Assembly (NCBI GenBank): GCA_963732405.1
Contig: CAVSZG010000005.1
Coordinates: forward strand, 372,001 to 436,000
DNA length: 64,000 nt
Source of the DNA: JAUIAI01 sp963732405
GTDB lineage: Bacteria; Pseudomonadota; Gammaproteobacteria; Burkholderiales; Burkholderiaceae_E
Direction of reading: 5' to 3'
The position numbers and the translations under genes are program-made. The notes under the pieces are model-generated. The model was not told the DNA's origin. It was given only the letters and a program-made list of their open reading frames with translations, and ran no database searches. Below are positions 1 through 8,602 of this stretch, one piece after another. Each line of letters starts with the position of its first letter. The stretch's first letter is position 1.

Positions 1-876
1 CGTCGCGTGAAATCCGGCAAGTGACTCACCCACACGCCGCGCATCATCGACAAGCTCCCCCGCGCCCCCCGCATCCAAGGTCCGCCCCTGACAGGCCAAT
101 TGCCAATGCAGGGCAACACCAGACTGCCAGAGAAGCGACACGGGTGTGTTCAGGCGACCAGACCGCTGAGCGGAACCATCGGTCAGCGCGGCCATGACCG
201 CATGGGTCTGCGCACCACGTCGCTCAACATCTGCCTTCACATACAAAGACACCGATGAGGCCGCAAACTCTGGACAGACCCGATAGTTCAGATCAACGCG
301 GGCACAGACCCGACGCCCCGGAACGTATTGAACCAGGGCAACGTGATGGTCGATCAGTTCGCCACGCCCATCGGTCAGACATGACACCACTGCATCGAGA
401 CTCTGGCACCGCAATCGAGTCCCATCCTCCAATAGCGCCGGTTCTTCGAGCCGCGGGTCATTGGGAAACCACCAGAGCACCGCATCGAGCGATGGCCAAC
501 AGCTGATGGCCGGTCCGGCGTGCGACTGAACCACACCCTTACGCAACGCACTCTCTGCGCGTCGAGCCGCATCGCCACCGTGACACCAGAGCACAGTTAC
601 GTGCTGGACAAAGGCCACCGAGCCCTCACCGCCGGTGAGGGTCATACGATAACAAACACAACAATTGCGTTGTGGATGATATTTCGAGAAAGCAATCCTG
701 CAGTCCAGAATTCGCCAGCCCGATAACTCTGCCGAGAAGCGCCCACACACCGCCTGCAGATCGAATGCCAGCGGCAGATGCGGTAAAAGCGGATCGATTG
801 GCAGCGTCGAATTCGGATTGTCTGGCGAATCGCCCAAACAACCGAACTCATTGGCGAAAACATTGACCATCATCAT
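1..876 (-). CDS. Phosphotransferase-like protein, partial (C-terminal part outside window)
   Basis: A single uninterrupted minus-strand frame of 292 codons runs from an ATG triplet cluster (876, 873 or 870) to the left edge, so the 3' end is missing. Two stretches, YHPQRNCCVCYRM near residue 70 and YVPGRRVCARVDL near residue 190, resemble the nucleotide-binding N-lobe strands of aminoglycoside-phosphotransferase/maltokinase-like kinases, and the sequence ends in an LAGFHA stretch like the linker before their catalytic lobe. The catalytic aspartates would lie outside the window. Such kinases often occur in exopolysaccharide clusters, which fits the neighbours. The ATG overlaps the TGA of the heparinase gene (ATGA), implying translational coupling. 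Family call is an inference from motif style. Confidence 0.6.
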   Translation of the reverse strand, partial: MMMVNVFANEFGCLGDSPDNPNSTLPIDPLLPHLPLAFDLQAVCGRFSAELSGWRILDCRIAFSKYHPQRNCCVCYRMTLTGGEGSVAFVQHVTVLWCHGGDAARRAESALRKGVVQSHAGPAISCWPSLDAVLWWFPNDPRLEEPALLEDGTRLRCQSLDAVVSCLTDGRGELIDHHVALVQYVPGRRVCARVDLNYRVCPEFAASSVSLYVKADVERRGAQTHAVMAALTDGSAQRSGRLNTPVSLLWQSGVALHWQLACQGRTLDAGGAGELVDDARRVGESLAGFHAT

Positions 877-2939
877 TGCAGCGACCAACCAGACCGCTCG
901 GCGGTCATCAACCGGGCCCCCGGGTGGCTGACGAACCCGACCACCTGATCATCGCTGCTCAGGCGCATCAGCAACCATCGCCCGATGAATTCATGGCAGC
1001 CAATACGCCAATGGCGATGACCCGAGTCGCGTGCATGAAACCAGCAATCGATTGATCGCTCGCCGTCAACCTCCAGCACGATCTGCCAGGCACCCGGTAT
1101 CCGATCGGCAAGACCCTCTGCAGATCTCGAACCGATCATCATGACCGGCACCGCACTGATGCTCGCCAACTCAGGCCGGGACCGCGCGGGGATCAGCACC
1201 GTATCAAAATCAACGGCTGCACCAAATGCTGTGCGGACCAGCATGGGTGCCTGCCGCTTTTCACCATATCTTGAAGACACCCAGGACGGCTGCAAAGACA
1301 CCTCGTGGACATCCAATTCCGGCTGCAACATCGTCAACCCGGGACTATCGACCCGGACAAACGGAACACGCGTCACCTCGCATTGATTCCACGCCTCGTC
1401 GGAGAGCTGGAAATTGAGTGAATAGTGGTGAATCGTCGGCGCTCTCAGCCAATCGCTGATGATCCAATAGCGACGGTTGACAAATACGATGCAGCGATCA
1501 TGGACCGCGTCATATTCGTGGCTGATCGCCCTCGCCTGCAACAAGTCAACCAGGCTTTGATGATGATGCTCGAGAAGCGTTGAATCCGGCGCCGGTCCGG
1601 CGATCCGGTGCCGAAGCGAACCGCCTGGATGACGAGTGCCGGGCTTGATCAGGCGCGGTTCATAGCGGGTCTGATGGCGACCATCGACGCAGACGGTATT
1701 GTGGGCGGCCGTGCCTCGAAACCGGACCCGCCAATTGGTCTCACCCGCTTCACTGTAGGTATACCGCCCGGGGTCGACGATGAGTGATCGTCCGAACGCG
1801 GCCAATTCAAAACTCAGGCAATCAAAATGGCCGTGGTTTCCCTCACCAATCGGACCATAGTCAAAGACGAGGTAATGGGCATCGGTGTACGGACGCCCCT
1901 GATCGCCCCAATCGCTACGCAGAACACTGTAACCACCAACTGGAAAATGGGCGATACGCTGTCTCGGACATTCACCCTCGGAACCCAGGGTCGCCACGTA
2001 GAGCATATCGTCGCGCTGATAGAGTTGCGCGCCAATTTTCAACAGGTCGAGATAACTGCGCGCATCGCCATCCGACAGACTGGGCACGATCCCATCGGGT
2101 TTGTGCACATGCAGGCTGAATTCCAGACCACGAATCAGTGCCTCATCGAACGCCCTCGGGACATCAAGGTTGTTGAGCGACGCCAGACGCCGGACATTCA
2201 GCCCATTCTTGATCACGAGATGGTGATAATCCGTCGACAGCTCGCAGTGGACGCCGTCGCTCAGCAAATCATCGTGGAGATTCACGACCATCTCTTCCAG
2301 CGCAAAGGATCTCCACGACCGAGCATTGCGCATTTCTGGAAACACCACGCCGGCCAGAAAGATCGCCGTCAGCTCGATTGTTCGGTGATTCCGCTTGGGC
2401 GTCAGGTTCGCGCACAGGAACTCGACCTGGGAGTGCAGGGACATCAGCATCCGCGCGAGGAACGCAGGAGTGACGATCGAGGAAATGTCTGACGCCGCAC
2501 TGGTGATGAAATAGTGCAGGCTGTAAATCCAGTTCTGAACTCGCCGGCCCGTAACATCGGGCGCAATGAAACCGACAGGTGTAGTGCTGATCCAACTGTC
2601 AATCAACTGCATCCAACGCCAGGCATAGCGGTTGTCGCCACTGCGCTCGAAGGCCAGACCCAGACCGACTGCATAGTAGAACTTGTGCAGCAGGATCTGC
2701 CATTCAACGTCTGCACTAGGATTGTTCAGCCAATTGATCGGATCGCTCATCCGATGCTTTTCATCATTGAACTCGAAGCAACCATTCACGAGCGCGTCGA
2801 TTTTGGAGATCTTCGTCTCTTCCGGATCAACGACCGGGAAAAATCGGACGCCTCTATCGGATCGAAAATGAGTCAGCAGACCGTGATCATCGAGCCTGTC
2901 CCAAGGATCGTGAAGGAATGCCGACAGTGTTGCACTCAT
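873..2939 (-). CDS. Heparinase II/III family protein (polysaccharide lyase-like)
   Basis: A 688-residue protein with the layout of heparinase II/III and alginate lyases: an alpha-helical toroid up to about residue 310 (containing NHRTIE near 184 and STDYHH near 236), then a beta-sandwich domain opening with the diagnostic GNHGHFD near 367-373 and DPGRYTY near 390. The family cleaves uronic-acid-containing polysaccharides by beta-elimination using Tyr/His residues. No signal peptide is obvious, as in several homologues inside glycan-synthesis clusters. It overlaps the upstream glycosyltransferase and the downstream kinase-like gene by ATGA at both ends. Its likely role is trimming or processing the glycan made by the operon; the substrate is unknown. 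Confidence 0.88.
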   Translation of the reverse strand: MSATLSAFLHDPWDRLDDHGLLTHFRSDRGVRFFPVVDPEETKISKIDALVNGCFEFNDEKHRMSDPINWLNNPSADVEWQILLHKFYYAVGLGLAFERSGDNRYAWRWMQLIDSWISTTPVGFIAPDVTGRRVQNWIYSLHYFITSAASDISSIVTPAFLARMLMSLHSQVEFLCANLTPKRNHRTIELTAIFLAGVVFPEMRNARSWRSFALEEMVVNLHDDLLSDGVHCELSTDYHHLVIKNGLNVRRLASLNNLDVPRAFDEALIRGLEFSLHVHKPDGIVPSLSDGDARSYLDLLKIGAQLYQRDDMLYVATLGSEGECPRQRIAHFPVGGYSVLRSDWGDQGRPYTDAHYLVFDYGPIGEGNHGHFDCLSFELAAFGRSLIVDPGRYTYSEAGETNWRVRFRGTAAHNTVCVDGRHQTRYEPRLIKPGTRHPGGSLRHRIAGPAPDSTLLEHHHQSLVDLLQARAISHEYDAVHDRCIVFVNRRYWIISDWLRAPTIHHYSLNFQLSDEAWNQCEVTRVPFVRVDSPGLTMLQPELDVHEVSLQPSWVSSRYGEKRQAPMLVRTAFGAAVDFDTVLIPARSRPELASISAVPVMMIGSRSAEGLADRIPGAWQIVLEVDGERSIDCWFHARDSGHRHWRIGCHEFIGRWLLMRLSSDDQVVGFVSHPGARLMTAERSGWSLQ

Positions 2940-4294
2940 GCCGATCCCCTGTTGGCCACACCGATCTGCCGCTCGAACAGATCCCGAAGCTGCAAGGTCG
3001 TGACGCGAGAGTCGAAACGCTCACAGATTCGGGCGCGCGCCGCCCTCGCCAGGTCGTCATGCAGGGCCTGGTCTGTCAACAATCGACGCAGTGCATCGGC
3101 CAGCCCCTGTGGATCCCTGGGGGAGACCAACAAGCCGTGAACGCCATCATCGATCATTTCCGGAATGCCGGAGATTGCCGTTGACACAACCGGAACGCCC
3201 ATCGCCATGGCCTCAGCCAATACGTTCGGAAAGCCATCCCGATCACCATCGGCCATGATCTGGCAGGGCAACGCGAATACGTGGGCCTGGCGATAAACGG
3301 TCCGCAGTTCGTCCTGCGTGACTTCGCCACACAATTGGATAACGGTCTGCAGCCCCAACGATTGAATCAAGGCAGTGAGCCGTTCAAAGGCGTCACCCCG
3401 CTCACCGACGATTCGACAGACAAAGTCGATGCCGTCGCGTTTGAGTTGTGCGCAGGCGATCACCAGTTGATCGAATCCCTTTTTTTCGACCAATCGGCCC
3501 ACCGAGAGAATCATTGGCGGCCCTGATGTTGCGTCTTTGGGGACGGGAGAGAAGAAATCGGTATCGAGACCGTGATAAATGGCATGAACGTCATCTGGTC
3601 GGGGATGACGGTCACGAAGCACCTTGGCGTTGGCGCAGGTACAGGTGGCGACGAATCTCGCCGCACCGAGCTTGCGCTCCAGCAGATCATTCGGATTCAG
3701 ATCACGCTGGTAGATGTCCTTGGCATGAGCCGTGAAGCTGAACGGCACTCCCGTCATCTGACTGACAAACCAGGTGATGGTGGCAACGCCGTGGCAGAAG
3801 TGACCATGAAGGTGAGCGATTTCGCCACCCCTCAACACCGCAGCCGAAATTTCACCGGCCTGGAGAAACTCCTTGATGAACACTTTTCGCGGTCGGTTTT
3901 CCCAGCACAGCAGCAAGACCGTCCAGAGAGTCCTGAGATAGCGGATCGGGCGCCGTCTGAGCACGCCGAGCTGTGCCGGTAGAAACGCCGGCATGTTTTC
4001 GAACAGCCAACGACGCAGTGATTTGCCCGAAAGGGATGTGGCTCGGGGGAGGTAGGTCAACGGTGCCTTGATCCGCCCGATGACCGGATGAGTCCTTGGC
4101 TCATTCTCTTGCTTGACCACGAAAAGGCGCAGGCTCAGCCCGCTGCGTTCGAGTTGGTGAATCTCGTGTGCGATGAAGGTTTCCGACAATCTTGGAAATC
4201 CGTTCATCACATAGGCAACCTTTACACGGGAACCGTCTGTCTTTCGGGCACGAACCTCTTCCCCGACCTGCCTGCCTGAGTCTGTCGACTTCAT
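2936..4294 (-). CDS. Glycosyltransferase family 4 protein (WcaL-like)
   Basis: A 452-residue GT-B glycosyltransferase. The N-terminal acceptor domain contains FPRLSETFIAHEI near residue 34, typical of colanic-acid WcaL-like and related exopolysaccharide transferases. The C-terminal GT1/GT4 domain has SVGRLVEKKGFDQL near 275 and the nucleotide-sugar binding signature with EAMAMGVPVVST and the GIPEMI loop near 370-390. It would transfer a sugar from an NDP-sugar to a lipid-linked glycan at the cytoplasmic face. The ATG overlaps the stop of the preceding GT4 gene (ATGA) and its own stop overlaps the heparinase start. The sugar specificity cannot be read from the sequence. Confidence 0.92.
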   Translation of the reverse strand: MKSTDSGRQVGEEVRARKTDGSRVKVAYVMNGFPRLSETFIAHEIHQLERSGLSLRLFVVKQENEPRTHPVIGRIKAPLTYLPRATSLSGKSLRRWLFENMPAFLPAQLGVLRRRPIRYLRTLWTVLLLCWENRPRKVFIKEFLQAGEISAAVLRGGEIAHLHGHFCHGVATITWFVSQMTGVPFSFTAHAKDIYQRDLNPNDLLERKLGAARFVATCTCANAKVLRDRHPRPDDVHAIYHGLDTDFFSPVPKDATSGPPMILSVGRLVEKKGFDQLVIACAQLKRDGIDFVCRIVGERGDAFERLTALIQSLGLQTVIQLCGEVTQDELRTVYRQAHVFALPCQIMADGDRDGFPNVLAEAMAMGVPVVSTAISGIPEMIDDGVHGLLVSPRDPQGLADALRRLLTDQALHDDLARAARARICERFDSRVTTLQLRDLFERQIGVANRGSA

Positions 4295-5583
4295 CTGGAC
4301 TTCTCGGCCAGCGGGGCCCGTTGGGTATCCGTACGGTCGAATGATTGGTTTTGTGCGGCCTCGAACAAGTCTCGCAACACCGGTAGATTCCGATCGTTGT
4401 CGAAAGATTCGATCACAGCGATCCGGGCCTGCTCGCCCAGTGCCTGTGCGAATCCGGGATCCTGAATCACGCGCATAATTGCCTGGGCCAGCTTGCCAGG
4501 ATCATCAGGAGGCACCAGCAAGCCGTTGATCCCGTCGTTGACCAGTTCAGGAATGCCGGACACCGCTGACGCCACGACCGGCAGACCCATGGCCATGGCC
4601 TCGAGCAGGACATTGGGTATGCCATCCCGGTCTCCATCGGCTGCGATCCTCGCGGGCTGCACATAGACCGACGCACGGGCGTAGGCTTCGATCACCTGCT
4701 CACGGGTCAGCTTTCCGGCCAACCGGATCCGTTCATCCAGCGACAATTCAGCGATTTGATCGCATAGCCGGTCATGCTCTTCGCCATAACCGACGATCAC
4801 GCACAAAAGCGGTTGACCCTGGTCGCGCAGGATGGCGCATGCATCAATCAGGCAATCGAGACCCTTTTTGATGCGCAACCGGCCGACGCTGACGATCAGT
4901 GGTACGCCATCATTGGTACGGCGGCGTGACGGGTGGAAAACCTGATGGTCGACACCGTGGTAGAGGCGATGAATGCTGGCTACCGGTGACAGAGCAGAGA
5001 GTTGATCAAGGTTTGCCCGCGTACAGGTAACCGTAAAACGAGCGGATTCCAATCGACGGCGCAGATCATCCGGGGCGGACAGATAGATATCTTTCGCGTG
5101 GGCCGAGATGGAAAATGGAATCGTCAGGATTCTGGAGACCAGATCGGCGATATCAGCCGGTTCGGAAATGAAATGACTATGCAGGTGCATCACGCCATCC
5201 CGGCGCATCTCGTAGGCAAGCCAGCCGGCTCGCAGGAGATCCTTCAAGCCCTGCACACCGCGCCGCCACGCGTGGTCGACTGCCCTGCCATAACCGGAAC
5301 GCGACGTCAGGAGCAGAGCGCAATGTCGATAGGCATACGACAAAAAGGCAAGACCGGATACAGCCGGTAATTGCGCGCACCTGGCCTTGACCCTCGCAAC
5401 ATCCGGATGCGCGATTGCGTCGCTGGATGGGGTGAGCGAGTACAGGCTGAGGGAAATGCCCAAACGTTCAAGGCCGAGAATCTCTTCGAGAATGAAGGTC
5501 TCTGAAAGCTTGGGATACATTTTGACCAGCACGCCAATGTGCTGTCGGCGTTGATGAGCAGTTTGATTCATGGCCCTCTTCAT
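4291..5583 (-). CDS. Glycosyltransferase family 4 protein (second GT4 of the operon)
   Basis: A 430-residue GT-B enzyme similar in layout to its downstream neighbour, with YPKLSETFILEEI near residue 24, SVGRLRIKKGLDCL near 250 and EAMAMGLPVVASAVSGIPELVNDG near 340-363. The two adjacent genes look like ancient paralogues and probably add successive sugars to the same glycan. The chosen ATG overlaps the sigma-factor stop codon by ATGA; a second in-frame ATG lies four codons later. No transmembrane segment is apparent, so it probably works at the inner face of the membrane. The donor and acceptor are unknown. Confidence 0.92.
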   Translation of the reverse strand: MKRAMNQTAHQRRQHIGVLVKMYPKLSETFILEEILGLERLGISLSLYSLTPSSDAIAHPDVARVKARCAQLPAVSGLAFLSYAYRHCALLLTSRSGYGRAVDHAWRRGVQGLKDLLRAGWLAYEMRRDGVMHLHSHFISEPADIADLVSRILTIPFSISAHAKDIYLSAPDDLRRRLESARFTVTCTRANLDQLSALSPVASIHRLYHGVDHQVFHPSRRRTNDGVPLIVSVGRLRIKKGLDCLIDACAILRDQGQPLLCVIVGYGEEHDRLCDQIAELSLDERIRLAGKLTREQVIEAYARASVYVQPARIAADGDRDGIPNVLLEAMAMGLPVVASAVSGIPELVNDGINGLLVPPDDPGKLAQAIMRVIQDPGFAQALGEQARIAVIESFDNDRNLPVLRDLFEAAQNQSFDRTDTQRAPLAEKSR

Positions 5584-6311
5584 CCGATTGACGCGACGCC
5601 GTCATTCGGCCCGTCCTTTTCGCCAATCACTGACAAGTCTTGAACCATCCGGCGCAGCTTGTCGAGACAGCGGGTGCGTGTGGGTCCGATACTGCCTACC
5701 GGGGCCTCAAGTCGCCGGGCGATCTCGGCATAGGACAAGGGATCCTCGTCTTGAGGAAACAGCCATTCCAGCAGATCGCGACAACGACCATCGAGCAGGC
5801 ATAAGCCCTCGCGCAGTTGGTCGAGTTGCTGACGGCTGGCCAATGCCTCTTCGGCGATCGGGGATCGGTCGATGATCTCCAGGTCCTGCCTGTCGTATTC
5901 AGCGTCGTCGAGCGCTGTCATCGAGACTGTTCGGTGCCCTATCCGGCACTGCAACCAGGATTCGCGTTTGGTGGTCGTGACGAGCCAGGCCTGGAGACGA
6001 CCTGGCTGGGCCAGGCGTGGCAGGTGCACCACCAGGCGCGCGAAGACCGTCTGCATCACGTCGGCGGCGCAATGGTCATCCAAACCGGCCCGGCGGACGA
6101 TGGACCCGATCAACGGTCTGTAGCGATCCATCAAGGCTGACCAGGCTGCGTTGTCACCATTCAGGCAACGCAACACAAGCGATTCATCGATCGATTGGGA
6201 TCGATTTGCATCAGGCAGCCGTGGCCGGGTCTGGCAATGTCCGGATTCACCCATTGACTGCCGGACCACGGGATCCTCGACCTGGATCACGTTCGCCTTG
6301 CCATCACTCAT
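5580..6311 (-). CDS. ECF-type sigma-70 family RNA polymerase sigma factor
   Basis: A 243-residue sigma factor. A variable head of about 45 residues is followed by region 2 (WSALMDRYRPLIGSIVRRAG to AWLVTTTKRESW) and region 4 (SYAEIARRL followed by the GSIGPTRTRCLDKLRRM helix). The GSIGPTR-x-RCL form of region 4 marks a recognisable ECF subset. The ATG at 6311 was chosen because GGAG lies six bases upstream; a TTG four codons earlier is less likely. The gene overlaps the first glycosyltransferase by ATGA and so appears to lead the glycan operon. No anti-sigma gene is adjacent, so its control is not visible. Lack of region 3 and length fit the ECF group. Confidence 0.87.
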   Translation of the reverse strand: MSDGKANVIQVEDPVVRQSMGESGHCQTRPRLPDANRSQSIDESLVLRCLNGDNAAWSALMDRYRPLIGSIVRRAGLDDHCAADVMQTVFARLVVHLPRLAQPGRLQAWLVTTTKRESWLQCRIGHRTVSMTALDDAEYDRQDLEIIDRSPIAEEALASRQQLDQLREGLCLLDGRCRDLLEWLFPQDEDPLSYAEIARRLEAPVGSIGPTRTRCLDKLRRMVQDLSVIGEKDGPNDGVASIG

Positions 6312-6722
6312 GTCGTTCTCCAATCGCTGATCGGGCGTTCGTCTGGCGGCCCTATCGCCGGGCCTTGATGCTCTGGTCAGTCAGGCGCCCTGGCCGTCAC
6401 GATCTCTCCTGAGACCGGACGAAATCGTTTGGTCGATTGCCCGATTTCAGACCAGCCCTTGGCGCCGGTTGAACACGCTCAATGCAATCGGCGTGCCACG
6501 ACACCTGAATCAGCCGATGGGGCCCGTCATGACGGCATTTCCAGTCGTCGAGGTTTACCGAGGCAGCCCTTCATCGCTGCCCGATCCACTCGGCCAGTGG
6601 GTGATTTGCCCCACCCACTCCGGGGCTTCTTGCCCATTGCAGACGCCCCCTGCGTGGCCTGTTGCCAGGACGTCTGAGTGGCTCGGCTGAGGGTGAGATG
6701 ACCATCGTTTTGTTGGGAGTTG
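6312..6722. other. Intergenic region upstream of the sigma-factor operon
   Basis: About 410 bases without a convincing gene separate the minus-strand sigma operon from the plus-strand membrane-protein unit. It should contain the sigma operon promoter, but no clear -35/-10 pair could be picked out. An 8-bp inverted repeat (AGTGGGTG and CACCCACT, 6596-6619) is the only structure noticed; it lacks a T-run. Short open frames here show no family resemblance. Confidence 0.5.
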
Positions 6723-6751
6723 TTGACGTGGGATTTTTTCCCATTCACAAT
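6723..6751 (+). promoter_or_regulatory. Sigma-70 promoter with palindromic operator in the spacer (P1)
   Basis: TTGACG at 6723-6728 and CACAAT at 6746-6751 are separated by exactly 17 bases. The spacer holds the inverted repeat TGGGA-N5-TCCCA (6729-6743). The same arrangement recurs at 7587-7615. The palindrome sits where a bound repressor would block RNA polymerase. Predicted transcription start is near 6758, about 55 bases before the membrane-protein ATG. Confidence 0.65.
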
Positions 6752-6812
6752 AAAATCCGCGAATCGAGATCAATCGCCGTCATGTTGAACGGCATGTATC
6801 AAGGAGTGAGCC

Positions 6813-7577
6813 ATGATCACAATGTCGACGGGTGTCGCGAACTCCAGCGGTCTGAACCTGTTTTTCGCCTCTGCGATCGACGCCGGTCAGGCCTTGTTGA
6901 TCGTGCTGGGGTTCGCATCGATGCGCGGCTGGTTGGTCGCCGCAGCAGGCGCCGGTGCAGCCACCACCCTGCTGATCTTCGCGGCGATCGTTGACGAGGG
7001 CTATCTGATCTCACTGATCGCCGGCGAGTTGATGCGTTGCCTGCTGGGAGCCCCGATCGCCACCGTTGGCTTGACAGTCCTGGTCTGTGCTGTTCTGAAA
7101 CGACCTGGGCAGGATCGTTTGTGTAATCCCTTTCAACCTCATGCAATCGACCTGGGTCAGGTCCATACCGTGACGACCAAGGTTGCCCTGCCCGTCCTGA
7201 TCATCACCGCCTCTCTGCTGTTGCTGGGCGCGGACACGATCCGTCGGGCCATGGCATTGCAGGCCGCCCGCGATCAAATGGGCATCGTCGTGGTCGGTGC
7301 GCTGGCGGCCGTGGTGAATCTTCTTGCGTTGGCCGCATTGGCGGTTCTGCTGGTTTCACCGTTTGATGGCCGGCGCTCGATTCTGCTGGTCATCCCGAGG
7401 CTGGCAGTCGGCGCGTTGCTGTTGTCGGCCGGTGTCTTTCATGGCGCCATCGGGCTGGGCATGCAATGGCCGACCGGTCAATGGTCCCTGGTGATGCTGA
7501 CGCTCGCGGCAATCGGCATGGCGTTCGCGGCACTCAGATGTCGGGCGTCTGCCGACCGCGGTACACGGCAAACGTGA
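6813..7577 (+). CDS. Uncharacterised multi-pass membrane protein
   Basis: A 254-residue protein with no recognised family. Hydrophobic segments suggest about six or seven transmembrane helices, including AGQALLIVLGFASM, GWLVAAAGAGAATTLLIFAA, LLGAPIATVGLTVLVCAVL, KVALPVLIITASLLLL, GIVVVGALAAVVNLLALAAL and a final pair from about 195 to 240, separated by a short polar region near residue 95-110. AAGGAG lies about eight bases before the ATG. It shares a promoter/operator type with the DUF6502 gene downstream, so it probably belongs to the same regulon. Function cannot be assigned. Confidence 0.7.
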   Translation: MITMSTGVANSSGLNLFFASAIDAGQALLIVLGFASMRGWLVAAAGAGAATTLLIFAAIVDEGYLISLIAGELMRCLLGAPIATVGLTVLVCAVLKRPGQDRLCNPFQPHAIDLGQVHTVTTKVALPVLIITASLLLLGADTIRRAMALQAARDQMGIVVVGALAAVVNLLALAALAVLLVSPFDGRRSILLVIPRLAVGALLLSAGVFHGAIGLGMQWPTGQWSLVMLTLAAIGMAFAALRCRASADRGTRQT

Positions 7578-7586
7578 TGAAGACTA

Positions 7587-7615
7587 TTGACATGGGATAT
7601 TTTCCCATTTATTAT
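7587..7615 (+). promoter_or_regulatory. Near-consensus sigma-70 promoter with palindromic operator (P2)
   Basis: TTGACA at 7587-7592 and TATTAT at 7610-7615 are 17 bases apart, close to the ideal housekeeping promoter. The spacer region carries ATGGGA-N5-TCCCAT (7592-7608), the same palindrome as P1 with six-base arms. Predicted start is near 7622, leaving a leader of about 24 bases before the DUF6502 start codon. Such a strong core promoter would normally need repression, which the palindrome could provide. Confidence 0.75.
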
Positions 7616-7645
7616 TGACCTTAATCTGGCTCTATCTGGATCGAT

Positions 7646-8599
7646 ATGTCCATGTCAACGCCTCCTGGCACACTCAAAACTCGGGCGATGCGCGAAAAGA
7701 TTCCCACCCGTGTTGCCCAGGCCGCAGCGAAGATCCTCGCTCCCTTGGCCCAACTATTCGTGGCCCATGGCCTGAAGTTCGGCGACGCGGAGAAGCTGCT
7801 CAAGCAGGCGTTTTATGAGGCGGGTCTTCGCGAATTGTCCCGAGCCGGCATTCAACCCAATGTGAGTCGACTCAGCGTCAGCACAGGTCTGCACCGTAAG
7901 GACGTCAAGGTATTCACCGAGTCGAGCGTCGATACCGTCGCCGGCGAATCGGTGGCGGCGCAAATCGACAGCATCGACGGTAGTTCGGCCGCGTCCCGGC
8001 TGTATACCCGTTGGAGCACCGAGCCAGATTACCGGGTCGGCAATCGGTTGCGCGATCTGCCCCTACGCGCCGAGAGCGGGCAACCCAGCTTTGATGCGCT
8101 GGCCCGTGAGATCAGCAATGACGCCCACCCTCGGGCAATGCTCGAGGAGCTCAAGCGGCTGGGCCTGGTCGACATCGACGACGGAGCCGGTCTGGTTCGC
8201 CTGAAACCGGGTGGCTTCATCCCGTTGTTCGAACGAACGGAAATGCTGGCCTTGCTGGGCGACAACCTGGCTGATCATCTCGAGACAGCAGTCGGCAACG
8301 TCATCAGCAATACCGACAAGCGACTCGAGCAGGCTGTGTTCATGGACAGTCTCTCAACCCGATCCATCGAACAGGTCCAATTGCTCGCGCGCCGCCTTTG
8401 GAGCGCCAATATGCGATCGCTGGTGCGCAGCATGACCCGACTCGGCGAAGCGGATTCGAAGGCCGCCCATCAACCGACCTATCGCATTCGGGTCGGTATG
8501 TACTTTTATTCGGATCGTCCGCGCGACGACCCGGCAAGCCCAAATGCCCCGATGTCTGACAAGTCGGATTCACCCTCCAAACCCTCCCGAAGGAGTTGA
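7646..8599 (+). CDS. DUF6502 family protein, putative DNA-binding regulator
   Basis: A 317-residue protein matching the DUF6502 family: the N-terminal block LAPLAQLFVAHGLKFGDAEKLLKQAF (residues about 31-56) and the helix-turn-helix-like VSRLSVSTGLHRKDVKVF (about 73-90) are typical. Family members commonly precede a DUF5666 gene, as here with a 3-base gap. The protein is presumably cytoplasmic; the C-terminal 25 residues are Ser/Pro/Asp-rich. Its promoter P2 carries a palindrome shared with P1, so autoregulation through that palindrome is a reasonable inference but not shown. The start ATG has only a weak ribosome site; an in-frame ATG two codons later is an alternative. Confidence 0.82.
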   Translation: MSMSTPPGTLKTRAMREKIPTRVAQAAAKILAPLAQLFVAHGLKFGDAEKLLKQAFYEAGLRELSRAGIQPNVSRLSVSTGLHRKDVKVFTESSVDTVAGESVAAQIDSIDGSSAASRLYTRWSTEPDYRVGNRLRDLPLRAESGQPSFDALAREISNDAHPRAMLEELKRLGLVDIDDGAGLVRLKPGGFIPLFERTEMLALLGDNLADHLETAVGNVISNTDKRLEQAVFMDSLSTRSIEQVQLLARRLWSANMRSLVRSMTRLGEADSKAAHQPTYRIRVGMYFYSDRPRDDPASPNAPMSDKSDSPSKPSRRS

Positions 8600-8602
8600 T
8601 TC

